Of a stretch of DNA of 64,000 bases, positions 10,731-21,139 are shown piece by piece. The translations under genes were made by a program, and so were the position numbers. Each line of letters opens with the position of its first letter. Within the stretch, counting starts at the first letter, position 1. Location of the stretch: NCBI GenBank assembly GCA_904066235.2, contig CAJFCV020000006.1, positions 1,922,001 through 1,986,000 on the forward strand, read 5' to 3'. The notes under the pieces were generated by a model that was not told the DNA's origin, did not search any database, and saw only the letters and a program-made list of their open reading frames with translations. Origin of the DNA: Bursaphelenchus xylophilus (lineage: Eukaryota > Nematoda > Chromadorea > Rhabditida > Aphelenchoididae).

Positions 10731-11539
10731 TATCTGTCGGGAAAATAATGTGGATTTGTCGGGCTTTGGAATCGCACATCGTCGCTTTGCGACGGCTAGA
10801 AGAGAGCGGGGATTTGGTAAGCGGCTGCGACTAGACATGGCTAGTGGGCCGGGCCGAACGAGTTTTAAAGGCCCCGGGGCCGGGCCGACCTGTTCCGGCC
10901 GCCGGGCCGGGCCGACCGGGGGCCCCCGCCAGGCCCCCAATGACTAAAATTCTCAGTCCCAAAGCGAAAATTAGGGTTGCCAATAAAAATAAAACGCAGA
11001 GCCAAGAACCGATTGGGTTTTTTGAAGTACTTTAGGCAATGGTTGATAATTTTTTGTTTCAAAAATTTGTTGTCGATTGTTGTAACAAAAAAATGGGGGC
11101 TAAGGTAGTACAACCCCCCAGTTCAGCCCCACTTGACCCACTATAAACCCCTCATCCAATCTGAAGCGCCTACTCGGGATGGGGTTATCTCGGCTACGAT
11201 CAGCGTTGCCTGAACCACAAGAACGAATTCGGACGGTAACTGGGGGTTTGAGCTAAAACGCCGGGGGTCATTTTACTCTAATTTGCATTTGTTGTATTAT
11301 TCTAATTTTTTCATTGTGGGGGGTGTGAAATGGACAAAACAGTGGGGGTTTGAACTACCTTTCGTGGGGGGCTGAACTACCAAAGCCCCAAAAAAATGTG
11401 TTATATCTCGTAATGAATGCAGTATTTATATTTACAGTTCGGCCCCCGGTCGGCCCCCGGCCCCCCAGCCATGTCTAGCTGCGACGAGGGTAGCAATTTT
11501 ACTGCGAAAAATCCACATTATTTTCCCGACAAACTCATA
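10731..11539. mobile_element. TCAGTCTGTCGGG MITE (family A), split by hAT-like insertion
   Basis: Left end TATCTGTCGGGAAAATAATG at 10731, right end CATTATTTTCCCGACA ending near 11539, the termini of a MITE family with at least a dozen copies or fragments in this window. Its interior is interrupted at 10832-11477 by a second element that duplicated the MITE's own GCTGCGAC. Confidence 0.72.
10832..11477. mobile_element. hAT-like element nested in MITE, 8-bp TSD
   Basis: Termini TAGACATGGCT and AGCCATGTCTA are perfect 11-bp inverted repeats. Flanks are GCTGCGAC at 10824-10831 and again at 11478-11485, an 8-bp target duplication. The 646-bp interior starts and ends with GGGCCGGGCC-rich arms and has no transposase. 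It is younger than the family A MITE it interrupts. Confidence 0.78.
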
Positions 11540-11710
11540 GAAAATGTAGCAATATCTGCACAGGCATAGATATCACATAAATTCCTCAAAGTTTTAGCTC
11601 ACGCTTTGCAAGGAGAGCCGAGAAATTCCATCGGCGTTTCATAAAAAAAGTTAAATCGGCGTTTCAGCCGCTAAACATTCAGTCAGTATGCAACAAAACT
11701 TGTTATATTA

Positions 11711-11858
11711 GTACGTCGGGAAAATAATGTGGATTTGTCGCGGCAAAATGTCTCGCCTCGTTGCAGTCGCACACCAAATCTCCGGCCACGGGAAGCCGTT
11801 GCAGCCTACGCGATCTCGCGTAGCCACAAATCCACATTATTTTCCCGACAGACTGATA
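11711..11858. mobile_element. Family A MITE copy
   Basis: A 148-bp foldback from GTCGGGAAAATAATGTGGAT to the reverse-complementary ATCCACATTATTTTCCCGAC and GACTGATA. The interior carries the family's CGTTGCAGTCGCACACCAAA segment. The left-most bases of the terminal repeat are eroded. Confidence 0.8.
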
Positions 11859-12772
11859 TTACATGCCTAATAATAGCATTACCTTTTAATTTAAAAATTG
11901 TAGCCTCTTTGTGCTTTGTTCCCTCGTTATTACAAAATGGCAAACGAAAGTAGTTTTTCCCCCTCCCGTATAGTAATAAATGTCGCCATTTGGAGTTGTT
12001 TGTCTATTCAAAATCCGCTTTCAAGCGGCTACACTGCCTACACTCCCTACATTATTACACATCTTGTTTTTGCCGGCTCCTTTTCGTGCGCGTACAATTT
12101 CAACGCCGCTCGTTTCCGGTGTGTCAAGTCACGTTCGAAACTGTTGTTGTCGGCAGTTTGTAGTCGTTTTCACAAATCTTGGGAGACTAAAATTTTCGAC
12201 GATTACTCATTTGTGTTCGTGTACAGTTTGTGTACATGTTCATATGTAAACAAGCTGGTCTCTGTCAGAAAAATGTCGCGAAATATGTCTCAGGTAAACA
12301 TAGGCCTACCTCCAAATAGGTGAGCAAAGCATTTTCCACGTATTATGTATGGTAGAAAATCTATGAGTCTGTCGGGAAAATAATGAGGTGTAAGATTCTG
12401 TTATAGTCTCATACGAATGTAACTGCGCTGTGCAAAAACCGACCGAGATTTTTATGATTGAAAGTTAGAAAAAATGCGACAAGTTTTTGCGAATTTTAGC
12501 ACGAAATGTTTCATACCTATTTCTACAACAGAGGGTAATATTTTCACAAAAAATCCCATTTTCACGCAGAAAACTGGCAAAGATATGGCTCCAAAAAGTG
12601 TCTTTTACTCTCTCCATTCTTCGCGTTTCGCTTACTCTCTCGGCCGCAAAGGCTGTTGAATATCTCCGCTCTCCTTGCAAAGTGCGAGCTCACATTTTGA
12701 GGAATTGATACGTCTCCTATGCCTGATGTGCGTCCAAAATTTATAGAAAATCTGAGCGTCGCAGCGTTTTGT
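11859..12772. other. Gene-free region with solo MITE end and dispersed repeat
   Basis: A single family A terminus, GTCTGTCGGGAAAATAATGA, lies at 12371-12390 without a partner. From about 12540 to 12760 runs a dispersed repeat (CTCTCGGCCGCAAAGGCTGTTGAATATC, then GAGCTCACA) related to 14590-14860, 26930-27020 and 38400-38520. A possible tiny first exon, ATGTCGCGAAATATGTCTCAG followed by GTAAAC at 12273-12293, has no downstream partner. Confidence 0.4.
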
Positions 12773-13882
12773 ATCAGTCTGTCGGGAAAATAATGGGGAT
12801 CTGTCGCAGTGTCTCGTCGGAGTTGTGCATCAAATCTCCAGCTAGCCATTGCAACGTGACGACAGGCAATTATAAGGCACTACGAATCCACATTATTAGG
12901 TTGATGCAAAAGGAATTGCGGATTTTTTTATTTATTCGTATTTTTTTATAGGATAGCTCAATTCAAAAATGGAAAAAGGTATATAGTAGTAAATTTTAAG
13001 AGGATTTTTTCTGTATATGTGCTATTCTTATAAAAGTTATCAAACGTTACCATAAGTTACCACGAAGGTACCCTAAACATGTTAGTACATTTTAAACCAA
13101 TTTTTTTACATATTTTTTTGCGGCTTTATCCATTTTTGAAAATATTTTGATAAAATACGTTATATTCTATCAAAAAACAAAACAAACCCCCATTTTTGGC
13201 AAAGCGTTAAAACGCTATCCCAAAAATTCAAATTTCAGCAAATTTTACAAATCGTGTCATATCTTTTTTTTAATAAGTCCAAAATAAAAAATTCTTTTTG
13301 CTTTCGATTAGTAACAACATTTTTAAGGCTTTCGTGAAAAAAGACATCAAAATCTTGAATTTTATTTTTTGGTCAAAAAATGTCAAAAAAATAAATTTTT
13401 TTGATTTTGATGTTTTTTGTCACAAAAATCTTAAAAATGTTGTTACTAATCGAAAGCAAAAAGAATTTTTTATTTTGGACTTATTAAAAAAAAGATATGA
13501 CACGATTTGTAAAATTTGCTGAAATTTGAATTTTTGGGATAGCGTTTTAACGCTTTGCCAAAAATGGGGGTTTGTTTTGTTTTTTGATAGAATATAACGT
13601 ATTTTATCAAAATATTTTCAAAAATGGATAAAGCCGCAAAAAAATATGTAAAAAAATTGGTTTAAAATGTACTAACATGTTTAGGGTACCTTCGTGGTAA
13701 CTTATGGTAACGTTTGATAACTTTTATAAGAATAGCACATATACAAAAAAAATCCTCTTAAAATTTACTACTATATACCTTTTTCCATTTTTGAATTGAG
13801 CTATCCTATAAAAAAATACGAATAAATAAAAAAATCCGCAATTCCTTTTGCATCAACCTAATATTTTCCCGGTAGACTGATA
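12773..13882. mobile_element. Family A MITE copy split by mariner-like palindrome
   Basis: Left part 12773-12895 starts TATCAGTCTGTCGGGAAAAT; the right terminus TTTTCCCGGTAGACTGATA lies at 13864-13882. Removing 12896-13861 and one TA restores the family's normal CACATTATTTTCCCGG junction, so the two halves are one element. Confidence 0.85.
12896..13861. mobile_element. 966-bp near-perfect palindrome with mariner-type ends
   Basis: Termini TTAGGTTGATGCAAAAGGAA.. and its reverse complement, flanked by TA at 12894-12895 and 13862-13863 (target duplication). The two arms of about 480 bp are almost perfectly complementary to the centre near 13378; I saw only isolated differences (for example TTCTGTATATG against TTTTGTATATG). 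From memory, the terminal sequence is very close to the Hsmar1/MADE1-type mariner TIR. No transposase is present. The open frames inside are AT-rich chance frames. A very recent foldback insertion into an older MITE. Confidence 0.88.
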
Positions 13883-14440
13883 ATATTTTCTTGGTTTTCA
13901 CAGGGAGACCAGAGATTGCTACGACTAATATTTTGTATCCCATTTCTTGCAAAATTGAGGGAAGGAAGTGTCTATCTATCCAAGCCGGATGCGGTAAATA
14001 CGATTTTCGTTCGCGGAAAACACAAAGATACGTCGATTTATGAAATAGTATTTATATAAAAGCTCTCGCATTCTTCAGTCTTTTGCTTATTGATGACTTA
14101 CCATTAGCAGGTGATGTTCAGAAATGCTAATTTTCGGCCGAAATAATAGATTAGGCCAAAAAAAGAACACAACGTGCTTCCAGCAAGATTCAGCTGCTCT
14201 CGTAATGCAGTTTTGGTTTTCGCTTTGTAAGTGGAAGAGCATTGTACTGTTCAATTACAATTATTCGATTTCCCAAACATTTCTCCGAACTTTTTCCCAA
14301 CCACGCTTCGTCTTGTGTATATTAACGGAAAAGATTTTTCTTGTAAGCACCATTATTTTCTTGCGAGCATGTTTTCCATTATGCACAGGCTTTAGAGCAT
14401 AGATATGTACATAGCTATATATAAGGTTGTCAGCATAAAG
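13883..14440. other. Spacer upstream of receptor cluster
   Basis: No gene recognised. Short reading frames lack conserved motifs or splice context. Confidence 0.4.
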
Positions 14441-14466
14441 ATGAGTTGGCAAGACACTGAAACATA
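14441..14466 (+). pseudogene. Copy of receptor start codon region
   Basis: ATGAGTTGGCAAGACACTG is identical to the first 19 bases of the receptor coding sequence at 14949 (Met-Ser-Trp-Gln-Asp-Thr), then diverges and stops at TAA within three codons. It is either a relic of a duplicated first exon or a decoy start upstream of receptor gene 1. Confidence 0.5.
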
Positions 14467-14569
14467 AGTACTAGTCGCCCCTTAAAGTCCCGAAACATTC
14501 ATCACGGAGGTCGCAAATTGAATTCTTTTCTGGGAAGGGGCGGGGGTCACCATTTTTAAATATTATTAT

Positions 14570-14860
14570 TTTACCTTGCCCCTTTTTTGCGAATTTTGGC
14601 ATCAAAATTTTCATGCCTATTTCCACCGTATAGGGCAATGTTTCCACAAACACCAATTTTTTTCGCGCGAAACTGACAAGGATATAGCCAAAAAGTGATT
14701 TTTATTTGACCGTTCTCCGCATTTCTTGTACTCTCTCGCCCGCAAAGACTGTTGAATATCTCGGCTCTCCCTGCAAAGAGCGAGCTAACACTTTCAGGCA
14801 TTGATATGTGGCCTGTGTCCGAGATGTGTGCAAAATCTGAGCTTCACACTTGAAAATACT
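14570..14860. repeat. Dispersed repeat ending in CTGAGCNTCNCACTTG
   Basis: Contains the blocks CTCTCGCCCGCAAAGACTGT, TGAATATCTCGGCTCTCCCT, TGCAAAGAGCGAGCTAACAC and ATTGATATGTGGCCT followed by AAAATCTGAGCTTCACACTT. Copies or parts recur at 12540-12760, 23575-23700 (end inverted), 26630-27020, 32850-33150 and 38230-38520. No coding potential; a medium-copy, probably transposon-derived family. Confidence 0.6.
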
Positions 14861-14948
14861 TCACTTGTTAAAAGAAAAGATTTCTACGCGCCCACTTTTT
14901 TATCACAACCATTTTTTTAAAACTATAACAAGGTTTTTCAGCCCAAAC

Positions 14949-17557
14949 ATGAGTTGGCAAGACACTGCAACAGATTTGTTGCCCTATTACGAATATACGA
15001 TGGGGTTTTTCTCCTATGCCCTAAATATTTTGGTCATCTACTTGGCCAAGACACAAATGCACAAGCGAACAGCGGAATACAGGACGATTATTTTGCTCAA
15101 TTGCGCGGTGGATCTCATTTTCAACACCTTCAATCTTTTGACCAGAACGGTAAGTTGAAAGGACTGAAACATTAACTATTGTCATTGCAAAGTATGATAT
15201 TTTATTTTGACTTTCAGGCTTGTGATATCAAAGAAGGCAACATCTTCGTGCTCAGCACCGGTCCTCTCGGCGACGTACCTCAGCCTTATGCGGCAATGAT
15301 CACTTTCAGCTGGTTGTGGGCGCTTTTGCTGACCGTGGTTACCGTACCGATTCAATTCCTCTACCGTTACAGCCAAATATGCCTCACAACGCCGATCACA
15401 ACGAGGCAATACGTCCTGATTTACGGCGGTTTCATTTTGGCGTTGGCATTGCATTGTGCGGCGGGAGTGGTGGTGTTCGAAACGGATCCGGAGGTGTTGA
15501 AGGGATACGAGCATTTGATACGCGAGAACCCCATATTCAAGGACATGCCCGTCTTCACGTTGGGAATTAAGGTAACAAATGTTTGGTGGCCACAAGTAAC
15601 TGACGTTGTTGTTGAAAGTTACCCAAAAATGTTAGATTTTGCACTCTGAACCTCCTGTTCTTCAGGCCCGTAGTGTTCTTTTGGTATTTTCATAAAGTGC
15701 ATGGGCATTTGCAACGGGGCTTTTTTATGTGCGGCCCGGACTGCGACAAATCTCTATGCACTTTATGAAAATCCGAATATCAGTCTGTCGGGAAAATAAT
15801 AAGCGCTGTCACCAGTTGCTTTAGAACATGTGGATTGAAGGTCCCTATTTTAGGTTCTGTCTAAGATCTCAAGCCCAAATACGACTGTAAAACACAATGA
15901 CTAGCGAATAATAGGCTCTAGCTGAAAGGCACTGAGGACGACAATATCAAAAATCCTGCCGTGGTCGCCATGTCAAGACTTGGATAGTCGAGGTCTAATG
16001 AGGCCCCTAACTTGCCCTCTACTCCTAGTATACCAACCCGGAGACACAACTAGAGAACTCTAGCAGTGAAACTGTGAAATCACACGAATTGACTCCAATT
16101 ATAATAGCTCGAACCACCATTGCACTGTGTCAGGGGGACTTCCAACAATTAGAAATATGTTTGTTTTCCAAAACGAGTGACCGAAAAGCGATCGGTCTAT
16201 TATATTTATATCAAAATATTCGTCGGTTTATGCCAATTTCTGGGAATTCTTCACGGAATCGTGACATGATCGAAACCACAATGTTAGACCCCGCATGCTA
16301 CGGGATGCGCTGAGCTTCAACATACGATACAACAGGCATAGTAAACACACTTTATTGACCAATAGCACCACCACCGCAGCGGGAAAAACACAGGCAGAAT
16401 AATTCACACTCCTTCACGCCGATTGATTGGAAGATTTCCATTCCTTTTATACCAATTTGTTCGTCATTTCGTGGGAATATGCAAATCCGCACGTGAAGCC
16501 GTGACACACGTCAAAAAAATTCTTTCAGAAAATTGAAAAAACAAGGAATCTCGGATTTTTTGCGAAGTGCCGCATAATTATCGAGCTTGAAAAATTATTT
16601 TCCTCTTCGAAAAAACATTTTTCTCGAAATTCTCTGGGAAAGTTTTCTTTTGTGACTCGATAATTCAGCGACATTTCGTCAAAAATCAATGATCCGAGGT
16701 TCCTTGTTTTTTCACTTTTTCTTTGACGTGTGGCAGCGCATTGTCGCATCGAAAATCGCATAGCCGCCGAGAAAATGAATTGTGTCGCTGCAAAGTCCAA
16801 TTGCTTTTCACCTCAGCGACGCGATTCGCGCAAAGACATTCTGCTCATTTTTTCCCGACAGACTGATAAAAGGTCCTTGGCTGAAAACACTGAGGGCAAC
16901 AATAGCACTGTAACTAAGGTGTCTGCTCCAAATAGGCACGACCGGGTAGGGCAACAAGTATTATAGACACAGAAATTACAATTGACTTTATTCGGACGAA
17001 AGCCAAGGGAAAGGGTGACCGCAAAGTGGACGTTACTTTTATATCAAAAGAAGGGTATTCCAAAAAAAATCTGTCTTTTTTCAGGACTCTCCCAAGGCAG
17101 CTCTTCATATTTTGGACTGCATATTTATTGTTGGAGTTGCATACTCGATTGTTGTGTATTGCGCAGTCAAGACGCTACGACGCCTCAAAGAAACGAAGAA
17201 ATCTCTTTCCAAGGCCACACTCGCCGCGCAGAAACAGTTGACCATCATCATGTTCATGCAGGTATAAGGAAAATACCGTCAACAAGGGCTATAACTCATT
17301 TTTAGGCGACAAATCCCCTTATAATGCTCAACTTGCCCATCTGCGCGGCGTGCATCTTGACCTTGCTCAACATCACGCTCAGTGGGATCTCGTTCTTCAT
17401 GACGCCAGTCGCCACGTTCATCCCGATTCTCAATCCGCTTTGTGTGATTTTTGTGATCCCCAGCTTCCGAAGGTTCGTCCTTTGCCGAAAAGGGAAAGAA
17501 TTCCAAATCGGAACCACCTCTGACGTGGTCTCGACCAAAATGCCATCCTCTCATTGA
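14949..17557 (+). CDS. Chemoreceptor-like 7TM GPCR 1 (Srd/Str-like)
   Basis: Exons 14949-15149, 15218-15571, 17085-17261 and 17306-17557, all phase 0, give 327 residues. Exon 1 encodes the N-terminus MSWQDTATDLLPYYEY, TM1 and TM2 (LLNCAVDLIFNTF); exon 2 TM3 with the PIQFLYRYSQICL motif that follows it, then TM4; exon 3 TM5 and the third intracellular loop; exon 4 TM6-TM7 with NPLCVIFVIPSFRRFVLC and the tail TTSDVVSTKM. Y-R-Y after TM3 and N-P..P-x-F/Y-R-R at the end of TM7 are typical of nematode Srd/Str receptors, which are odorant receptors in ciliated sensory neurons. I cannot settle the subfamily without an HMM search. Intron 2 (1.5 kb) contains a MITE. Closest relatives here are genes 6 and 7 (shared A-G-x-x-V-F-E-T in exon 2). 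Confidence 0.85.
15779..16868. mobile_element. Family A MITE with long interior, in intron 2
   Basis: Left end TATCAGTCTGTCGGGAAAAT at 15779, right end TTTTTTCCCGACAGACTGATA ending at 16868. It is about 1.1 kb instead of the usual 145-160 bp. The interior includes LTR-like debris (CACTGAGGACGACAATA near 15930, echoed at 16885; a TTTATTGACC segment near 16350), so another element has probably inserted into it. It lies inside intron 2 of receptor gene 1. Confidence 0.65.
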
Positions 17558-18470
17558 TTTTAGTTGTTGTGAAAGAGAGGGAAAGCAACCCCGGAAGTGG
17601 CTTCAAGGAAACCCTGAATAGAAAAAACATATTTTGAATATGTCATAACTATATTTTAATATAATATAATAAAACATGTATTACCTCGTATCAGCGCCTT
17701 GCTAGCGATAAAACCTTTGTCGCATATAATCATGGCTCCCGGGCGGGCTAATAAACCGCGGTCCAACCCGTTTCAGATTTTCTACGCCAGACCGGTCGTG
17801 TAAAGTAGGGGACCTGATCCAGTGGCAAAAAATTTACCATTTTGCATCCAGGAAGCATCAAAAAATGTGGCAAAATACAAGTGAAAAAAACTTATATTTC
17901 AACAGCGCGCCCGCTCTTTTAGTGAGGAAAGGGCGTTTTTGCAAAGCGCGAGTTAAAAATCTTATTTCTTGGACAGTTACGTTTTAAATTTGAGCCGACT
18001 CTCATCTAAATCTTTGCATTGTCAGCAAGTTTTTGCAAGCATAGTGATAATTGTCGCTCGCTTCTTCCTCATTTACCCATAAGCAATTTTTTATTATGTT
18101 CTGGTTTGTGACCCTAAACACTTTGCGAATTCCCTAGACACTTCTTACTGGTCTTTCGGCAGTCAATAGTACGGTGCAAAAATAAGCAAAATGCGCCGTG
18201 CGCCGCGAAAACAGTGTATGTTATTCTTGGTCAAAGTGCACTGCGCAAAGTAATTCTTCTCATTAGTTTTGAGTTATTATGCAATAATTAGTACGTCTAG
18301 GCTCGTAACCGTACTCGAAAATTCGACTAGTAGTCCTCACTGTTTTTAATTTAATCCCAAGGGTAGTATCGCACAACTGCACCTGCGGAACCCGTGTTCT
18401 AACATGACGCTTGGCATGTTCCGCCTTTCGTCCATCCGTCAAGACTGGCTATATTTTACTACCTGTCTGT
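17558..18470. other. Spacer with half of a Tc1-like foldback
   Basis: From 17805 the sequence GGGGACCTGATCCAGTGGCA starts one arm of the Tc1-like foldback family seen complete at 42213-42469, up to about 17960; the second arm is missing. GCACNGTGC-type palindromes lie at 18165-18245. No gene. Confidence 0.5.
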
Positions 18471-18625
18471 CGGGAAAATAATGTGAACTCGTCGCGCATG
18501 ATGGGCTTGGAATCGTCCATCATGGCTTTGCGAGGGCTAGCCGCGACGGGAGATTTGGGGAGCGACTGAGACGAGGCGAGAGGTTTGCTGCGACAAATCC
18601 ACATTATTTTCACGACAGACTGATA
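18471..18625. mobile_element. Family A MITE copy upstream of receptor 2
   Basis: A 155-bp foldback: CTGTCTGTCGGGAAAATAAT to ATTATTTTCACGACAGACTGATA. It ends 75 bp before the start codon of receptor gene 2 and so may sit in its promoter. Confidence 0.8.
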
Positions 18626-18699
18626 ATATGCTATGAGGTTTTATCATGGAGTTATCAATCCATGAATATTATTATTTATATTCCATTTTCAGCATCAAA

Positions 18700-20382
18700 A
18701 TGAGCTGGCAAGACACAGCAGCCGACATATTGCCCTATTACGATTATACTGTGGGTATCATCTCCTACATTTTAAATTGCCTGGTAATTTACTTGGCCAA
18801 AAAGCAGATGCATAAGGGTACGGCGGAATACAAGACAATCTTGTACCTGAATTGTGGAGTGGATCTGATTTTCAACACCTTCAGTATAATTACAAGAACG
18901 GTATGGTTTATTAAAAACAATAAATCCCTGCCTTTCCGAAATAATCCATCTTCAATCTTCAGCTCGTAGACGTCCATGACGGCATGTTTTTTATCCTAAG
19001 TAGCGGCCCTCTGACCGACGTCCCTCAACCATATGGTGCAATAATATCGTTCATCTATTCGTGGTCATATCTACTCACCGTGGTTACCGTACCCATCCAA
19101 TTCCTCTACCGTTACAGCCAGCTATGCCTCAAAAATCAGATCACCACCAGACAGTATGTCCTGATTTACGGCGGATTCATTTTGGCGGTTATATTGCACC
19201 TCATGGTGGGATTTCAAATCTACATAACGGATCCCGTCGCATTGAAGGAATACGAGCCTTTGATGCGGAAGAATCCAATGTTTAGAGAGCACATGCCCGT
19301 ATTCACCGTGGTGATTGCGGTAAGAAATGACGAATAACAGTCATGAATTGATACCGCTGTGGTTAAAAGCCCCAGGAACTTGATACCATCCTGCTATAAC
19401 AAAAGTAGACACGATATAGAATATGTTTATTGAACCAAACACGAGAATCACAACCGCTCACGAGGAGCGCGAGACACCGACTTCAGAATAGGAGAAATTG
19501 ATCTGATGAAGACCTTGTCCTTTGATTCTATGCAAATTCGTGGGAAATAATGGGCGGTTTCAGTGGAGTCGCTAACATGCCCACTGGGGGTTTGGATTGG
19601 GTTCATCAGGGCAAGAACAGGGCATGAGTGTGTCCGGCTATTCATCAGAATGGCTGCCCATGTGAAGGTTCCAGATCCAGCAACGAAATAATGTGGATTT
19701 GTCGCAACGAAGTGTTTCACCCCGTTGCAGTCACGCATCAAATCCCTAGCCAATCATCGCAAAGCAATGATTGGCGATTCCAAGGCGCAACAAATCCACA
19801 TTATTTTCCCGACAGACTGATACCTTGATTGAAATTTTCTTTTCCAAGAATCTTTTGTGTTGGGCTTATAAAAAGCTATTATATTTCGCAGATCATGCTA
19901 CACGCTTGCAAGTTTTCAGACCTCCCTAATCACACAGCTCCACATGCTGAACTCCATGCTCCTCGTTTGCGTCGCCTATTCGGTTGTCGTATATTGTGCA
20001 GTCAAGACGCTAAAACGTCTGAAGGAAACTCAGGCCTCGCTTTCGAAGGGCACAAGGGCCGCCCAGAGGCAGTTTACCATCATAATGTTCGTGCAGGTAA
20101 ATCAAGAAACACGCTATGTTCAGAAGACGAGTTTAGGCGATCAATCCGCTTTTAATGTTGAATCTACCGCTCTGCTTGGCTTATTCAATGACCCTACTCA
20201 ACATCAGTGTCAATGGGGTTGTGTTCTTCGTAGCGCCAGTCGCCGCTTTTATCCCAATCATAAATCCGCTTTGCGTAATTTTTGTGATTCCCAACTTCCG
20301 ACGGTTCGTTCTTTGTCAGAAAGGAAAACATGTGCAAACAACCTCTCAAGTCGCCTCAACCAAAATGACAGCGACTGAATAA
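18700..20382 (+). CDS. Chemoreceptor-like 7TM GPCR 2 (Srd/Str-like)
   Basis: Exons 18700-18900, 18963-19319, 19920-20096 and 20137-20382, phase 0 throughout, give 326 residues. Same architecture as receptor 1: start MSWQDTAADILPYYDY, TM1-TM2 in exon 1, PIQFLYRYSQLCL after TM3, TM4 with LHLMVGFQIYITDP, TM5 LNSMLLVCVAYSVVVYCAV, TM7 NPLCVIFVIPNFRRFVLC, tail TTSQVASTKM. It belongs with genes 3, 4 and 5 (Q-I/V-Y-x-T-D-P and M-F-R-E-H-M-P-V in exon 2). Intron 2 holds a truncated family A MITE and an LTR-like fragment. The last 75 bases of exon 4 are part of a downstream segmental duplication. A TTTTACAATAAACT signal follows the stop. Confidence 0.85.
19400..19680. repeat. LTR-like fragment in intron 2 of receptor 2
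   Basis: GTTTATTGAACC near 19424 and ATGCAAATTCGTGGGAA near 19530 recur in the same order at 16340-16490 (TTTATTGACC .. ATTTCGTGGGAATATGCAAAT); TATGCTAATTTCCGTGGGAAT-like sequence recurs at 20690-20712 and 21088-21110. The family resembles solo or broken LTRs but I could not define termini or a target duplication. Confidence 0.35.
19681..19822. mobile_element. Family A MITE copy, left end truncated
   Basis: Begins inside the terminal repeat (GAAATAATGTGGATTTGTCG) and ends with the intact CATTATTTTCCCGACAGACTGA and TA. Lies in intron 2 of receptor gene 2, as do its counterparts in genes 1, 3 and 4. Confidence 0.75.
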
Positions 20383-21139
20383 TTTTAAATTATACTTGTT
20401 TTGTTTGACGTATTTTACAATAAACTCAGTGGCACGTCTACAAGAGCTTACAATGCTAACTAGTACATATTAGTAGGCGCATTAGGCCTCAATCGGTCCC
20501 GCAACGACAACGAGCGGCCTTGAAGTGGAGCTCAACGTTGAAAGGGAGTCGGGGGACGTTTAGACCACCGATCGTTGGAGAACAAGCACACACACGAAGT
20601 CACAAGTTTCCCTTTGTTCACGGCAAAGGGAACAACCGAGGAAGATAATGAGGTAATTGGTGATAAAGTGTTCCTTTTATATGACCCATTTATGCTAATT
20701 TCCGTGGGAATTGCGGAGACCTTTGAGGCTCCACAACAGGCCTGGTTCGTTCTTGTCAGAAAGGAAAACATGTGCAAACAACCTCTCAAGTCGCCTCAAC
20801 CAAAATGACAGCGACTGAATAATTTTAAATTATACTTGTTTTGTTTGACGCATTTTACAATAAACTCAGTGGCACGTCTACAAGAGCTTACAATGCTAAC
20901 TAGTACATATTAGTAGGCGCATTAGGCCTCAATCGGTCCCGCAACGACAACGAGCGGCCTTGAAGTGGAGCTCAACGTTGAAAGGGAGTCGGGGGACGTT
21001 TAGACCACCGATCGTTCACGGCAAAGGGAACAACCGAGGAAGATAATGAGGTAATTGGTGATAAAGTGTTCCTTTTATATGACCCATTTATGCTAATTTC
21101 CGTGGGAATTGCGGAGACCTTTGAGGCTCCACAACAGGC
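20306..21139 (+). repeat. Tandem segmental duplication of a receptor 3' end
   Basis: 20306-20741 is repeated at 20745-21139. The first block starts within exon 4 of receptor 2 (TCGTTCTTTGTCAGAAAGGA), includes its stop codon and 3' flank, and ends after CTCCACAACAGGCC. The second copy is near identical but lacks 44 bp (20575-20618 have no counterpart). The copied coding piece (20747-20820) is a dead 3' exon fragment. Confidence 0.85.

Noticed and set aside
12273..12293. First coding exon ATGTCGCGAAATATGTCTCAG followed by GTAAAC
   Set aside because: No downstream exon with matching phase or homology could be found before the MITE at 12773.
13298..13522. 74-codon frame in the mariner-like palindrome as a transposase remnant
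   Set aside because: Lysine/phenylalanine/asparagine composition follows from AT richness and the palindrome; no D,D(34)D or helix-turn-helix motif seen.
16074..16313. 79-codon frame inside intron 2 of receptor 1
   Set aside because: Lies within a MITE with LTR-like debris and shows no family motif.
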